In this document: positions 35,117 to 45,600 of the stretch, one piece after another
Layout: the number at the start of each line of letters is the position of its first letter
Numbering within the stretch: position 1 is the stretch's first letter
From: an uncultured Granulosicoccaceae bacterium
Lineage (GTDB): Bacteria > Pseudomonadota > Gammaproteobacteria > Granulosicoccales > Granulosicoccaceae
Direction of reading: 5' to 3'
NCBI GenBank assembly: GCA_938007995.1
Contig: CALLLW010000024.1
Span: 62,001-126,000, forward strand
Length of the DNA: 64,000 bases
Made by a program: the position numbers and the translations under genes
The notes under the pieces: generated by a model
The model's database searches: none
Told to the model about the DNA's origin: nothing
What the model saw: the letters and a program-made list of their open reading frames with translations, nothing else

Positions 35117-35680
35117 TTATTCGATTGTTGATACAGACGATTCACTCTCTGCAGGCTGTTTGGCGGGAGAAATTCCCTCGATCAAAATCAGGGTTAGCAA
35201 TACCAGCAAAACAGCCATGCTGATACTGCTGGCAATACCAACGGAAACCGCATGTCTGAGTATGTAAGCCAGCACCGCCACTGACCAGAGGTCGAGCAGC
35301 ACAATAAGAAAGATCGGTAACTGACTTTGGCCGGGCTCTGTTGAGGCAAAAAACGCCGGCAACACCGGTAATGCAAGCGCATAAATAATTGCACTGCTGC
35401 CACAGATAGCGGCAAAGGTCTGATTGAAACGATTAGGCTTCTTAAGATAGAGCAACAGGCAGTAGACCAGGATACCGGGCACAGCCACTTCAAGAAGGAT
35501 TCGCAAAAACGAATAGTATTCTGAGCCAACAATTGCAAAGCGCAGCAGCCCGACAAAAAATGCAAAGCCAACTGCAACTGCCAGTAATGACTCTGATGCA
35601 GGCAAATCCTGTGGCGGCGTTTTAAACAGCGCCACTCTAAAAAACAATTTAATACTTGTGATAATGCCTTGCATATACAT
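35117..35680 (-). CDS. Yip1-like polytopic membrane protein
   Basis: This 187-residue protein resembles the bacterial YIP1 family. A conserved cytoplasmic start (IKLFFRVALFKTPPQDLPASESLL) is followed by five or six hydrophobic helices (SLLAVAVGFAFFVGLL, VAVPGILVYCLLL, SAIIYALALPVLPAF, LPIFLIVLLDLWSVAVLAYIL, SSISMAVLLVLLTLILIEG). A short polar tail ends it. The function of bacterial members is not established. It lies upstream of the kinase gene on the same strand with 290 bp between them, and it is divergent from rnt. Confidence 0.6.
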   Translation of the reverse strand: MYMQGIITSIKLFFRVALFKTPPQDLPASESLLAVAVGFAFFVGLLRFAIVGSEYYSFLRILLEVAVPGILVYCLLLYLKKPNRFNQTFAAICGSSAIIYALALPVLPAFFASTEPGQSQLPIFLIVLLDLWSVAVLAYILRHAVSVGIASSISMAVLLVLLTLILIEGISPAKQPAESESSVSTIE

Positions 35681-35950
35681 TCCTGACGCACACCCCGTAC
35701 TGTGTCAGCGCGCTTCGCTGTGCAGCCTGACGGGTTGTTAAAAAACACCACCTCGATCTTATAGTGTTAAATTCTCGGCCAACGCGCTCAGTAACAGCCT
35801 GTAAGATGCGCTTTGTCGATCTAACCTGCAAACCAGGATTATTCTTCTGCGATGGCTCACGGCCATTTTCAACACCCTGCTTAACCGGGATGGCAACAGT
35901 GTTACTATTAACCCATCCCGAGCCCGATTACCGCAACAGACGGCGCCATC

Positions 35951-36595
35951 ATGACTGAAGAAAAGATTGTCTATACAGCAGGTGGCAAGACACCATTGAA
36001 TACGCGCTTTCGCGGCTTTTTGCCAGTGGTTGTCGATGTAGAAACAGGCGGTTTCAACTGCCAGACTGACGCACTACTAGAGGTTGCAGCAATAACCATC
36101 GCGCAGGATGACGAAGGCTTACTCTACCCGGAACCAGCCGTCAGCACACACGTTATTCCTTTCGAAGGCGCAAACATGAATCCCAAGTCCATGGAGATCA
36201 ATGGTATTGACCCCTACCATCCGCTGCGTGCAGCGCGAAAGGAAGCCGACGCCCTCGGCCACATTTTCACTCCAATAAGAAAAGCAGTTAAGGAAGCAGG
36301 TTGCAATCGAGCGATTCTGGTCGGCCATAACGCTTTTTTTGATCTGAGCTTCATCAATGCCTGCGTTGCACGCAACGGCATCAAACGCAACCCGTTCCAC
36401 CCGTTTAGTAACTTTGACACAGTATCCCTGTGCGGACTGGCCTACGGGCAGACTGTGCTGGCACGTGCTGCGCAGTCGGCGGAGCTCGGCTGGAGTACCT
36501 CCGATGCACACTCAGCTGTTTATGACACCGAGATGACCGCCCGCCTGTTCTGTGCAGTGATAAATCGCTGGGAGGAACTTCACCAAAAAGACTGA
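35951..36595 (+). CDS. rnt: Ribonuclease T
   Basis: RNase T is a DEDDh 3'-exonuclease that matures tRNA and rRNA 3' ends and turns over tRNA CCA ends. The 214-residue protein has the family start [17 protein letters not shown] (motif I with D and E), [15 protein letters not shown] (motif II) and [17 protein letters not shown] (motif III with the catalytic His and last Asp). Length is normal. The divergent promoter region faces the Yip1 gene, and grxD is convergent 102 bp downstream, an rnt-grxD pairing also found in Escherichia coli. Confidence 0.96.
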   Translation: MTEEKIVYTAGGKTPLNTRFRGFLPVVVDVETGGFNCQTDALLEVAAITIAQDDEGLLYPEPAVSTHVIPFEGANMNPKSMEINGIDPYHPLRAARKEADALGHIFTPIRKAVKEAGCNRAILVGHNAFFDLSFINACVARNGIKRNPFHPFSNFDTVSLCGLAYGQTVLARAAQSAELGWSTSDAHSAVYDTEMTARLFCAVINRWEELHQKD

Positions 36596-36697
36596 GTGGC
36601 ATGCTGCCGTGCAAGTGCTGCCATGCAAGCCCTACCACTGACTTTCCAACACAAACGCAGTGGCGGGTACCTTCCGGCAGGTATTACTGGTCGACTA

Positions 36698-37018
36698 CTA
36701 TTGCGTGGTCGAAGATTCAATCATACGGTTCAACTCGCCACTCTCATTCAGCTCCATAACGATGTCACAGCCACCGACCAGCTCACCATTGATATAAAGC
36801 TGAGGGAAAGTCGGCCAGTCTGAATAAGCCGGCAACGCTTCACGAATCTCGGAATCCAGAATGACATTCACATAAGCGAACTCACGGCCAATGTTTTTTA
36901 ATGCCTCTGAAGTCCTGCTCGAAAAGCCGCACATTGGCATTTGTGGTGTGCCTTTCATAAACAACACAACCGGGCTGGATTCAATATGCTGTTTGATTCT
37001 TTCGTTCACGTCAGTCAC
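36698..37018 (-). CDS. grxD: Monothiol glutaredoxin 4 (Grx4)
   Basis: Grx4 carries [2Fe-2S] clusters with glutathione and works with BolA proteins in iron-sulfur delivery and sensing. The 106-residue protein has the monothiol CGFS site (PMCGFSSR), the Lys in FMKGTPQMP, and the glutathione-binding TFPQLYINGELVGGCDIV. It is full length and cytoplasmic. A BolA-family partner candidate is encoded at 60893-61144 in this window. It is convergent with rnt and its promoter lies in the long spacer before argD. Confidence 0.96.
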   Translation of the reverse strand: MTDVNERIKQHIESSPVVLFMKGTPQMPMCGFSSRTSEALKNIGREFAYVNVILDSEIREALPAYSDWPTFPQLYINGELVGGCDIVMELNESGELNRMIESSTTQ

Positions 37019-37494
37019 GGCATCTCTCTAATTAGCTGGCAGATGAATTTTACAGCTGCTGCCTGGCAGGGTTCGGTTTTTTGTACGACGCTGCGCCTGT
37101 TCTGGTGCCCGCGTGAGGTCACCACACCGGCTTCGCCGCAATATCGTAGCATGGGGGATAACCAGGGCAGTTTCAAGATTCAATTATCGCGAGTGTTGCC
37201 TGTGGGCACGCGGCAGCCATTATGTTGTGACCGACGCTAGGCTCGATCTGTTATTTACACATTAAACAGCCCTTAAATATGCCCTATTCTGGTGCCGAGA
37301 TCACAGCGACTGGAAAGCTGCCAGCCGCATCAATTGAAGTCTCCGGTTCATGGCCCCTGCTCTGGTTTGATTTATACCCGGCACTTCCATAGTCTATGAC
37401 TCGTGGATGAAGCAGCGCGCGACCCGTGCGGTCAGTACTGTTTCATCGATTGCAGTATCCGTTCACCTTTACTCGCTTCATCAAAGGACTATTG
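37019..37494. other. 476-bp divergent spacer between grxD and argD, no gene seen
   Basis: Neither strand shows a convincing coding frame; a plus-strand frame from 36941 is antisense to grxD. A possible promoter toward argD is TTGTGA (37225-37230), an 18-bp spacer, then TGTTAT (37249-37254), about 240 bp before the argD start. This leaves a long leader that may hold arginine control. I looked for clear ARG-box palindromes and found only weak half matches (for example CTATTC near 37290). Confidence 0.4.
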
Positions 37495-38703
37495 ATGTCT
37501 TCACCCAATTCATCTTCATCACTCATTCCTGCCTACGCGCGACTACCTGTGACATTTGATCGCGGTAACGGCGTGCGCTTGTGGGATCGCGATGGTAATG
37601 AGTATCTGGATGCTCTGGGTGGCATTGCTGTCTGCGGACTGGGCCACAGCCACCCGGCAATTACCGCAGCCATCACCGAACAGGCAAATACGTTACTGCA
37701 TACCTCTAATCTGTTCTCAATCACGCATCAGGAAAATCTTGCCGAAAAGCTGTGCGCTCTGTCAGGCATGGATGCTGTGTTTTTCGGTAACTCCGGTGCT
37801 GAGGCCAATGAAGCGGCAATCAAGTTAACCCGTCTGCATGCACGTAGAAAAAATATCGCGCAGCCAATCGTAATAACATTTACTGGCAGCTTTCACGGCA
37901 GAACCATGGCAACTCTGGCTGCGACAGGTAATGAGAAAGTACACAACGGATTCTCTCCTTTGGTAAGCGAGTTTATGCACTTGCCGTACAACGATATAGC
38001 CGCCATTGAAAGAGTCACTGACAACCCGAATATCGTTGCCATCATGGTTGAACCAATACTCGGTGAAGGTGGAATCGTGGTACCTGATCCGGGCTATCTA
38101 AAAGCCATCAGAGAGATATGTAACAAACACAACTGGCTGATGATCTGCGATGAAATTCAAACCGGCGTGGCAAGAACGGGACACTGGTATGCCTGCCAGG
38201 CAGAATCGGTCAGACCGGATGTATTGACCAGCGCCAAAGCACTCGGCAACGGTATACCAATCGGCGCATGCATGACGGCCGGTGATGCTGCAAGCCTGAT
38301 TCAACCGGGTCATCATGGATCAACGTTCGGCGGCAATCCGTTCTCATGCAGAGTCGCGCTGGCAGTCCTTGAAACCATGCAACAGCAAGACATACCAACC
38401 AATGCAAAAACCAGCGGAGAGCTTTTAAAACAAACTCTTAAAGACTCATTGCACAACCGACCCGAGTTTAAAGAGATCAGAGGCCGTGGCATGATGATCG
38501 GTATCGAACTCGACACCGACTGCACAGGTCTGGTCAACGTTGGTCTTGAGCATCGGGTGATATTTAACGTCACCGCAGGCAACACAGTGAGACTGCTTCC
38601 ACCGTGCAATCTGTCTGAGGATGAAACAGTCGATATCGGCAGACGCGTAGCCAATGCTGTTATTCAACACTGTGAAGCAAGCAACGCGGTGGCTGCCACA
38701 TGA
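37495..38703 (+). CDS. argD: Acetylornithine aminotransferase (class III PLP)
   Basis: ArgD transfers the amino group of glutamate to N-acetylglutamate semialdehyde in arginine synthesis. The 402-residue protein has YLDALGGIAVCGLGHSHP, FFGNSGAEANEAAIKLTR, the HGRTMATLAATG segment, the metal/PLP acid in ICDEIQTGVARTG, and the Schiff-base Lys in TSAKALGNGIPIGA. The ATG at 37495 with AAGGA upstream is preferred over a frame from 37426. The last codons overlap argF by ATGA, so the two genes form a coupled arginine operon. Confidence 0.95.
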   Translation: MSSPNSSSSLIPAYARLPVTFDRGNGVRLWDRDGNEYLDALGGIAVCGLGHSHPAITAAITEQANTLLHTSNLFSITHQENLAEKLCALSGMDAVFFGNSGAEANEAAIKLTRLHARRKNIAQPIVITFTGSFHGRTMATLAATGNEKVHNGFSPLVSEFMHLPYNDIAAIERVTDNPNIVAIMVEPILGEGGIVVPDPGYLKAIREICNKHNWLMICDEIQTGVARTGHWYACQAESVRPDVLTSAKALGNGIPIGACMTAGDAASLIQPGHHGSTFGGNPFSCRVALAVLETMQQQDIPTNAKTSGELLKQTLKDSLHNRPEFKEIRGRGMMIGIELDTDCTGLVNVGLEHRVIFNVTAGNTVRLLPPCNLSEDETVDIGRRVANAVIQHCEASNAVAAT

Positions 38704-39626
38704 GCAATTCAAAGCCGCGCCATTTCCTCGCTGAAGACGATCTGTCACAGAGTGAATTTCTGACCCTGATCAAAAATGCCATCGAGCTGAAAGCTTCATG
38801 GAAGAGCGGAGAAATCCGAGAAAGTCTGCGCAATCGCACACTGGCGATGATCTTCGAAAAAGCCTCTACTCGCACAAGATCATCTTTTGAAGCGGGCATG
38901 GTGCAACTTGGTGGCCATGCACTCAATCTTAGCCCGGCAGATTCACAACTCGGCCGTGGCGAACCGATCGAAGATACCTCACGGGTCTTATCTGAAATAG
39001 TGGATTGCGCCATGCTGCGCACACACAGCCATGACACAATTGAACAGTTTGCCAGGGTTTCTTCAATTCCAGTCATCAATGGCTTGTCAGACAAACTGCA
39101 TCCGTGCCAGTTGCTCGCAGACATGCAAACCTTCTTTGAAGTGCGGGGCAGCATTGAGGGCGCTACGGTGACCTGGGTTGGTGCCGGTAACACCAATATG
39201 TGTAACTCATTTATTAACACCGCAAAGCTTTTAAATTTTAATCTTAACGTCGCATGTCCGACCGAACTGGCACCGGATGCGGAGTTCATGAACAAGTGCG
39301 CAGGCCACACACAGCTGACAACCGATGCTCGCGCCGCCTGTGAAAACGTTGATTTAATTGTGACAGATGTCTGGGCCAGTATGGGCCAGGAAGACGACAC
39401 AGCGCAGCTGACCAAACTGCTGAGCCCCTACCAGGTCAACGATGACCTGATGGCACTTGCCAGTAAAGACGCGGTCTTCATGCATTGTTTACCGGCACAT
39501 CGCAATGAAGAAGTCACCGCTTCCGTCATTGACGGACCACAGAGTGTGGTATGGCAGGAAGCAGGTAATAGGCTCCATGCGCAAAAAGCATTGCTTGAAA
39601 TGCTCGTCAGCAGTCGCTTCGGTTAA
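38700..39626 (+). CDS. argF: Ornithine carbamoyltransferase
   Basis: ArgF forms citrulline from ornithine and carbamoyl phosphate. The 308-residue protein has the carbamoyl-phosphate motif STRTRSSFE, the HPCQLLADMQTF segment, the ornithine-side loop DVWASMGQ and the catalytic HCLPAHR. It is catabolic or anabolic by sequence alone; coupling to argD favours the anabolic role. Its ATG lies inside the argD stop region (ATGA overlap at 38700-38703). Confidence 0.96.
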   Translation: MSNSKPRHFLAEDDLSQSEFLTLIKNAIELKASWKSGEIRESLRNRTLAMIFEKASTRTRSSFEAGMVQLGGHALNLSPADSQLGRGEPIEDTSRVLSEIVDCAMLRTHSHDTIEQFARVSSIPVINGLSDKLHPCQLLADMQTFFEVRGSIEGATVTWVGAGNTNMCNSFINTAKLLNFNLNVACPTELAPDAEFMNKCAGHTQLTTDARAACENVDLIVTDVWASMGQEDDTAQLTKLLSPYQVNDDLMALASKDAVFMHCLPAHRNEEVTASVIDGPQSVVWQEAGNRLHAQKALLEMLVSSRFG

Positions 39627-39814
39627 TGGCTTTGCTTAAAGGGACACGAATCTATTCGCGCTGCCCTGTCATTTAGCAGACCACCTGTCAAAAGAGCTGC
39701 GCTAATCGATTTAAACTCATACCCGACTTGAGCGCATACCCGCATCTTTGAACCTCACCAAAGTACGGCAGCGCGAGGAGTTGCCGTACCCATACCATTG
39801 GAAAGATTTTTGCA

Positions 39815-40642
39815 ATGCTCGCCGATGTACGACACAAACATGTGAGCAAAATGACATTCCCATCAGTCAAAAAGGCTTTCCTGATTCACTTCGGCATTAG
39901 CCTTTTTATTTTTATCATCCTCGCCGCACTTATGAGACTCGTCTGGTATCCGGATGATCTCTTCTGGATGGACGGTGGCTGGCAGGGACTCCAGATTATC
40001 GCACCGATCGATCTGGTTCTCGGACCCGCACTAACCCTGTGTTTCTACCGGCCATGGAAAAAAAACCTTGTCTTCGACATGGCGGTCATCGCCACAGTGC
40101 AGATTGCAGCATTGGGTTACGGGGTTTACGCTGCCTACAATCAGCGCCCGGCGGCACTGGTCTTTGCTGAAAACCGTTTTGAAACTCTGTCATTCAAAGA
40201 GTACAAAGCCGCTACTGATGACCTGCGGGCAAATGATATTGAGCCGAGGTCACTACGCGAGTTCGGCAGTGGCATGCCCATGGTGGTTCACGCACGTCCT
40301 TATGGCAAGGAAGACTACGGGCAATACCTGGCTGATGTAATGAATGGCTTGCCGGAACTTCGTGAACGCAGCGATCGCTATCGTGCAATCGCTGACGCAC
40401 GCGCAGAAATCGCCGAATTCCGCACTCAATCGCAGCAGCATGGCACAGGCATTGCCATGACAGATGATGCCGGTGTGGTTATTGAAATCCCTGCCAGCAG
40501 CCAGACTGCCGGCACAAAGGAAAAATCAGCAGCAGAGAATCCGCCTGAAACCTACACCCTCAAGGCAAGGTACGAAGACGGCACAATAGAATTTCATCCC
40601 GAGACTTTCGAATGGACGCGGATAACGCGGGATCCAAAATAG
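39815..40642 (+). CDS. TfpX/TfpZ-family type IV pilin accessory-like protein
   Basis: This 275-residue protein resembles the TfpX/TfpZ accessory proteins that accompany some type IV pilins and may control pilin assembly. The family region is KKAFLIHFGISLFIFIILAALM (helix 1), then WYPDDLFWMDGGWQGLQIIAPIDLVLGPALTL (helix 2), then an inner-membrane helix VIATVQIAALGYGVYAAY with QRPAALVFAENRFETL. The C-terminal half is soluble. No pilin, assembly or retraction gene lies nearby, so it is an orphan in this window. An internal ATG at 39851 is an alternative start. Confidence 0.75.
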   Translation: MLADVRHKHVSKMTFPSVKKAFLIHFGISLFIFIILAALMRLVWYPDDLFWMDGGWQGLQIIAPIDLVLGPALTLCFYRPWKKNLVFDMAVIATVQIAALGYGVYAAYNQRPAALVFAENRFETLSFKEYKAATDDLRANDIEPRSLREFGSGMPMVVHARPYGKEDYGQYLADVMNGLPELRERSDRYRAIADARAEIAEFRTQSQQHGTGIAMTDDAGVVIEIPASSQTAGTKEKSAAENPPETYTLKARYEDGTIEFHPETFEWTRITRDPK

Positions 40643-40845
40643 ATAAAAATAAATAATGCTTTTAGCCATGCAAAGCAGGAATGAAAGTCCAAGACGATGC
40701 CGGTATCTAATGGTAGACTTACCACATTCTTCCTTTGTTATTCCATGTCGATCATGTACTGCATTAACGCCGCAACACACCGGTCGCAGTCAATGAATAG
40801 TGCCGACATCCGGATACCTGGCCCCCGCTTGCTGCCGTTGACCCT

Positions 40846-42522
40846 ATGAACTTTCTTTTCCTTATTGCCGCCGCGACCATGATCAGCCTCGCTGTGATCC
40901 CGATTATGGTGCGGTTAGCGCCAAAACTCGGGATGATGGACGATCCGGATGAAGATCGCAAAGTCCACACAACTGCCATCCCGAGAGTGGGCGGATGGGG
41001 CATTATTATTGGCGCGCTGATTCCGGTAATCACACTCGCCGACCTGGATAGAACTACCCTTTGCTACCTGTTTGGCTGCATAGTGCTGCTGTTCTTTGGT
41101 GCCATGGACGATCGTCGTGAGATGGGCCACTACACCAAGTTCATCGGCCAGATTATCGCCGTGATACCAATGATCTTTCTGGGCGGATTGCACGTCACCA
41201 AGCTGCCCTTCATCAACTTTGAATTTCCCGTGGTGTTCCTGCAGGGGTTCACCATGGTGGCAATGATCGGGGTGATTAATGCAATCAATCACTCTGACGG
41301 ACTGGATGGGCTCGCCGGTGGCGAAACGCTGATCTCACTGGGTGCAATCGCACTGATTGCCTATCTTTCTCCAGGAGACAACCTGACCATGGTGATTGCG
41401 CTGGCCGCAATTGGCGGGCTGGTCGGATTCCTTCGCTACAACACCCATCCTGCGATTGTTTTTATGGGCGATGGTGGCAGCCAGTTTCTTGGATTTACGC
41501 TGGGTTTTCTGGCGATACTGCTGGTGGAACAATCCAGTGCCGGAGTCAGTAAGACCGTAGTGTTGTTATTGCTTGGCCTGCCTGTCATTGATATTTTAAC
41601 CGTGTTAAAAAAGCGCGCGATGTCAGGATCCAATATCTTCCGCGCCACCAGAAATCACATGCATCATCGATTGCTGGAAGTCGGTTTTGAGCACAAAGAA
41701 TCTGTTGTGGTGATCTACACCATACATACACTGATGGTGTGCTGCGGTATCTGGTTACAACAATCCAGCGACTGGCTGATTACCGGTATATACATCGTTA
41801 TGTGTGCTGCCACCTACTACATGCTAAACATGGCGGAGAACACAGGCTGGCACCCGCGTGACACCAAAGCCGTTAAGCTGTTGTCTCAAGGGCTGAATGC
41901 GATTGAGCAGAACCAGGTACTGATGCATGGCTCAAGGCGTTTTCTTGAGATTGCAATACCCGGCTACCTTATCGCGCTGGCTGTGTGGATCAATGACATA
42001 CCACGTGACTTTGGCATTGTTGCCGCGGTTCTGGCCATAGTACTGGCGTTGCAGAGCTTTAATGTTCACCCTTTTAAAATTAATGCACGACGCGGCATCA
42101 TCTACATAACCGTTGTATTTGCCATATACCTTTCAACGATTGACCGACTTACCTGGCAAAATGAATACGCGGTTATATTTGAAAGGCTGTTTTATATTTC
42201 TGTATGTATCGCGATATTTCTGGCGATAAGATTCTCACCCGGGCGCAGGAAGGAAGAGTTTAAAGTTACCTCTTTCGACTGGCTGTTGTTGTTTTTGATT
42301 GTGGGCGCATTGCTGTTTGCCAAAGATCCTATTCTGTTCGGTCAGTTCAATGTAAACATTTTTATTGTGGTACTGGCGATCATTCTTTATGGCGCTGAAC
42401 TGCTGCTGGTAGAAAGACGAGAAAGACTTGACCTACTGGGCGGAGCCGCGTTAATTACGTTGCTGATTATCGCGCTGCGCGGACTGGATTTGATTCAATT
42501 CAACATTGGTTTGCAACCCTGA
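40846..42522 (+). CDS. Undecaprenyl-phosphate sugar-1-phosphate transferase (WecA/MraY type) with long C-terminal membrane region
   Basis: Residues 1-330 match the MraY/WecA polyprenyl-phosphate glycosyl-1-phosphate transferases, which load a sugar phosphate onto undecaprenyl phosphate. Motifs are DEDRKVHTTAIPRVGGWGI, GAMDDRREMG (DD), NAINHSDGLDGLAGG (NxxNxxDG), FMGDGGSQFLGF and the cytoplasmic His motif ATRNHMHHRLLEVG. The C-terminal ~230 residues hold about six further helices, unlike the usual ~350-residue enzyme. It likely starts O-antigen or exopolysaccharide synthesis. No other sugar-polymer genes adjoin it except the distant galE. Confidence 0.85.
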   Translation: MNFLFLIAAATMISLAVIPIMVRLAPKLGMMDDPDEDRKVHTTAIPRVGGWGIIIGALIPVITLADLDRTTLCYLFGCIVLLFFGAMDDRREMGHYTKFIGQIIAVIPMIFLGGLHVTKLPFINFEFPVVFLQGFTMVAMIGVINAINHSDGLDGLAGGETLISLGAIALIAYLSPGDNLTMVIALAAIGGLVGFLRYNTHPAIVFMGDGGSQFLGFTLGFLAILLVEQSSAGVSKTVVLLLLGLPVIDILTVLKKRAMSGSNIFRATRNHMHHRLLEVGFEHKESVVVIYTIHTLMVCCGIWLQQSSDWLITGIYIVMCAATYYMLNMAENTGWHPRDTKAVKLLSQGLNAIEQNQVLMHGSRRFLEIAIPGYLIALAVWINDIPRDFGIVAAVLAIVLALQSFNVHPFKINARRGIIYITVVFAIYLSTIDRLTWQNEYAVIFERLFYISVCIAIFLAIRFSPGRRKEEFKVTSFDWLLLFLIVGALLFAKDPILFGQFNVNIFIVVLAIILYGAELLLVERRERLDLLGGAALITLLIIALRGLDLIQFNIGLQP

Positions 42523-42588
42523 CAGTAACCACCTGTAGTCTTTCGCTTACCATCAGCCGTGTTTTACCAGCGGCAATTTTACCAGCGG

Positions 42589-42616
42589 AAAAAAGACCGA
42601 GAAACCGGTCTTTTTT
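42589..42616. terminator. Bidirectional Rho-independent terminator
   Basis: GACCG (42595-42599) pairs with CGGTC (42606-42610), extended by an A run on the left and T6 on the right to an 11-bp stem with loop AGAAAC. It lies between the convergent WecA-type gene and the giant lipoprotein gene and suits both. Confidence 0.85.
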
Positions 42617-42619
42617 CAG

Positions 42620-45600
42620 TTAAATTGTCGCAGCCGGTGCAACCGGCGCGGCACTGACTTCAATCGTAACAATCGCAGTGGCAGAACCACTGATGCTGTC
42701 ATCGATTGAATACTCAAAAGTATCTGTGCCAACAAAGCCAGCGTCTGGCGTGTACTCGAAATCACCATTTAAGTCGAGTACCGCAGTGCCATTGCCCGCA
42801 GGCGCCGCCAAAGACACAGTCAGGGGATCACCATCCGGGTCATTGTCGTTGGCAAGTACTGGAATTATAACCGCCGTACCCTCTTCAGTAGCAGCAAGAT
42901 CATCTACCGCCACCGGCAATACATTTATCGGTGCTGTCACTATCAACTGATTGACAGTAACAGTCACTGTGGCAGTGCTTACAGCGCCATCAGGATCGCT
43001 GATGCTATAGTCAAAAGTATCTACACCGAAAAAGCCAGGATTCGGTGTGTAGGTAAGCAGCCCGGTACCATCATCCGTCACAACTCCGTTAACCGGCTGA
43101 GAGATCGTGACCGTGAGTGGATCGCCATCGAGATCAGCATCGTTGTCCAGTACCGCTATTAGAATTGCCTGATCCTGATCAGTTGTTGCTGTATCGTCTG
43201 ATGCTTCCGGAGGCTGGTTCACAATCAGCGCTGTTACCGTAACAGTTACAGTTGCCGTATCCGTCGCCACACCATCATCGATTGAATAAATCAGCGTATC
43301 TGTACCACTGAAACCCGTCGCTGGTTGATAGGTGATCACATTGTTGTTCACGGTTGCAAATCCGTTACCCGGGCCCGTATCAATTGAAACCATTAGCACA
43401 TCACCGTCTGCATCTGAATCGTTCTGCAATACAGCTATGTCTGCTGCGGTGCCCTCTGTTGTTTCAACGCTATCATCCTCTGCTACCGGCGCACTGTTTG
43501 CGGCTACCACTACTATCGAAACAGTGGCTGTATCGACACCGCCGTTACCATCGTCCACTGTATAAGCAATACTGTCCGGACCAGAGTATGTAGCGTTTGG
43601 TGTGTAGCGAATTCCATTGTCCGGCAGCACTGTGGCAATTCCGTTTTCTGGTGCGGTGGCTATTGTTACCGTCAAACTGTCACCGTCCGGATCGGAGTCA
43701 TTGGCGAGGATATTGAAATCAACCGGCTGCCCCTGAGTAGCCTGCGCAAGATCATCCGCAGCCACCGGCGGGCTGTTAACAAAGACCGCCTGCACTGCAA
43801 TGGAAACAGTTGCTGTTGCAGTGCCACCATTGCCATCAGCAATTGAATAAACCAGTGTATCGGTTCCGGAGAAGGTGCTGCTTGCTGTGTACAGGATAGT
43901 GTTATTCGACTGTACCGTTGCCGTGCCATTTGCGGGAGGCGTAGCAATAGACACACTTAGCGTATCTCCATCAGGATCGCTATCATTTGCCAGTACCGCG
44001 ATAGTCACGGCCTCTCCCTGAGCCACCAGTGCTGAATCGTTCGCAGCTGTGGGAGCGACATTAACGTTGCTGACTGTGATCGTTACCGTGGCGCTGTCCG
44101 TTCCACCATTGCCATCGCTGACTTGATAGGTAAAGCTGTCAACGCCTGAAAACCCGCTTGCCGGACGATAGACAATCGCATTGCCCTGAGCGAGGACTTC
44201 AGCGGTGCCGTTTGAGGGCTGCGTCAGCACCGATAAGGTCAGAGAGTCGTCATCAGGATCGGTGTCATTCTGCAGTACTGTAATCGCTACCGGATCGTCC
44301 TCTTCAGTTGCAACGGTATCGTCAACGGCCTCCGGGTTTTGATTGGTATTGCTCACCAACACAGTCACGGAAGCAGTATCAGTAGCACCATTGCCGTCAT
44401 CAACGGTGTAGTCAAAGCCCGCCTGCCCGCTAAAACCTGCTGTCGGCGTGAACGTCACCGTATTGTTTGCGTTGACTGACGCTGTGCCGGATTGAACATT
44501 ACTTATGGCACTGATAGACAATGCATCACCATCCGGATCGCTATCGTTAGCGAGCACCGGTATAACAACCGCAGTGTTCTCCTCTGTTGAGACACTATCA
44601 TCAGCGGCGTTCGGGCTGTCTTTGACGTCGCTAACCCGTACTGTCACAGAAGCGGAATCACTACCGCCGTTGCCATCATCAACGCTGTAGGTGAAGCCAG
44701 CCTGACCACTGAATCCAGCTGCGGGTGTGAAATTCACGGTGTTGTCATCATTGATAGATGCCGTTCCTGATTGCACGCTGTCAATAGAGATCACAGTCAA
44801 CGTATCACCATCAGGATCACTGTCATTATTTAGCACATCAATTACAACAGGTGTGTCTTCATTGGTGCTGACTGAATCGTCACTGGCAAGCGGCGCATCG
44901 TTTACATCATTCACTGTGACGGTCACCTGACCTGTTACCTCCACTGTGCCGTCTGTCACGGCATAGGTGAAGGAATCTGTGCCGTTGAAGCCGGGTGCGG
45001 GGGTGTAACGAATATTGCCGTTCGAGAGCAGCTCAACCGTACCATTGGAAGGGGTGCCAGGGTTGGTAATAGTCAGCGGGTCGTTATCACCATCGGTATC
45101 GTTTTCAAGCACATCAAAAACTATTACTCCGTCTTCAGCGACCGAAAATTGATCAGGTACAACAAGCGGATCAACATTGACGAATACCACATTGACAACT
45201 ATTGTGGCTGTTGCAGTGTCAGCACCGTCACTTATCGTATATTCGAACGCATCGACACCAAAGTACCCGTTGTTCGGTGTGTACCTGACCTCACTATCAG
45301 AGACAATTTCAGCACGGCCATTGCGCGGGTTGGCAACAGATACAACGGAAAGCGCGTCGTTATCGACATCCGAATCGTTACTAAGCACCTGCACAACCAC
45401 AGATACATTTTCATTAGTGGATACGTTGTCGTTTGTGGCTATCGGCGCATCGTTCACATTGGTGACATTAATCAGCACTTCTGCTGTCACGGTCAGCCCG
45501 CCGGAATCCTGTGCGGTGTAAGTCAACCGATCCTGACCGACAAACCCCGCATTGGGACGATATTCAATTAAAACTCCGTTGCGTATGTTAGCAGTACCGT

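Noticed and set aside
37240-37420. Possible ARG boxes upstream of argD
   Set aside because: Only weak half-sites were seen, with no palindromic 18-bp match, so no operator is called.
43332-45571. Several plus-strand frames of 60-140 codons
   Set aside because: All are antisense shadows of the repeat lipoprotein and recur with its period.
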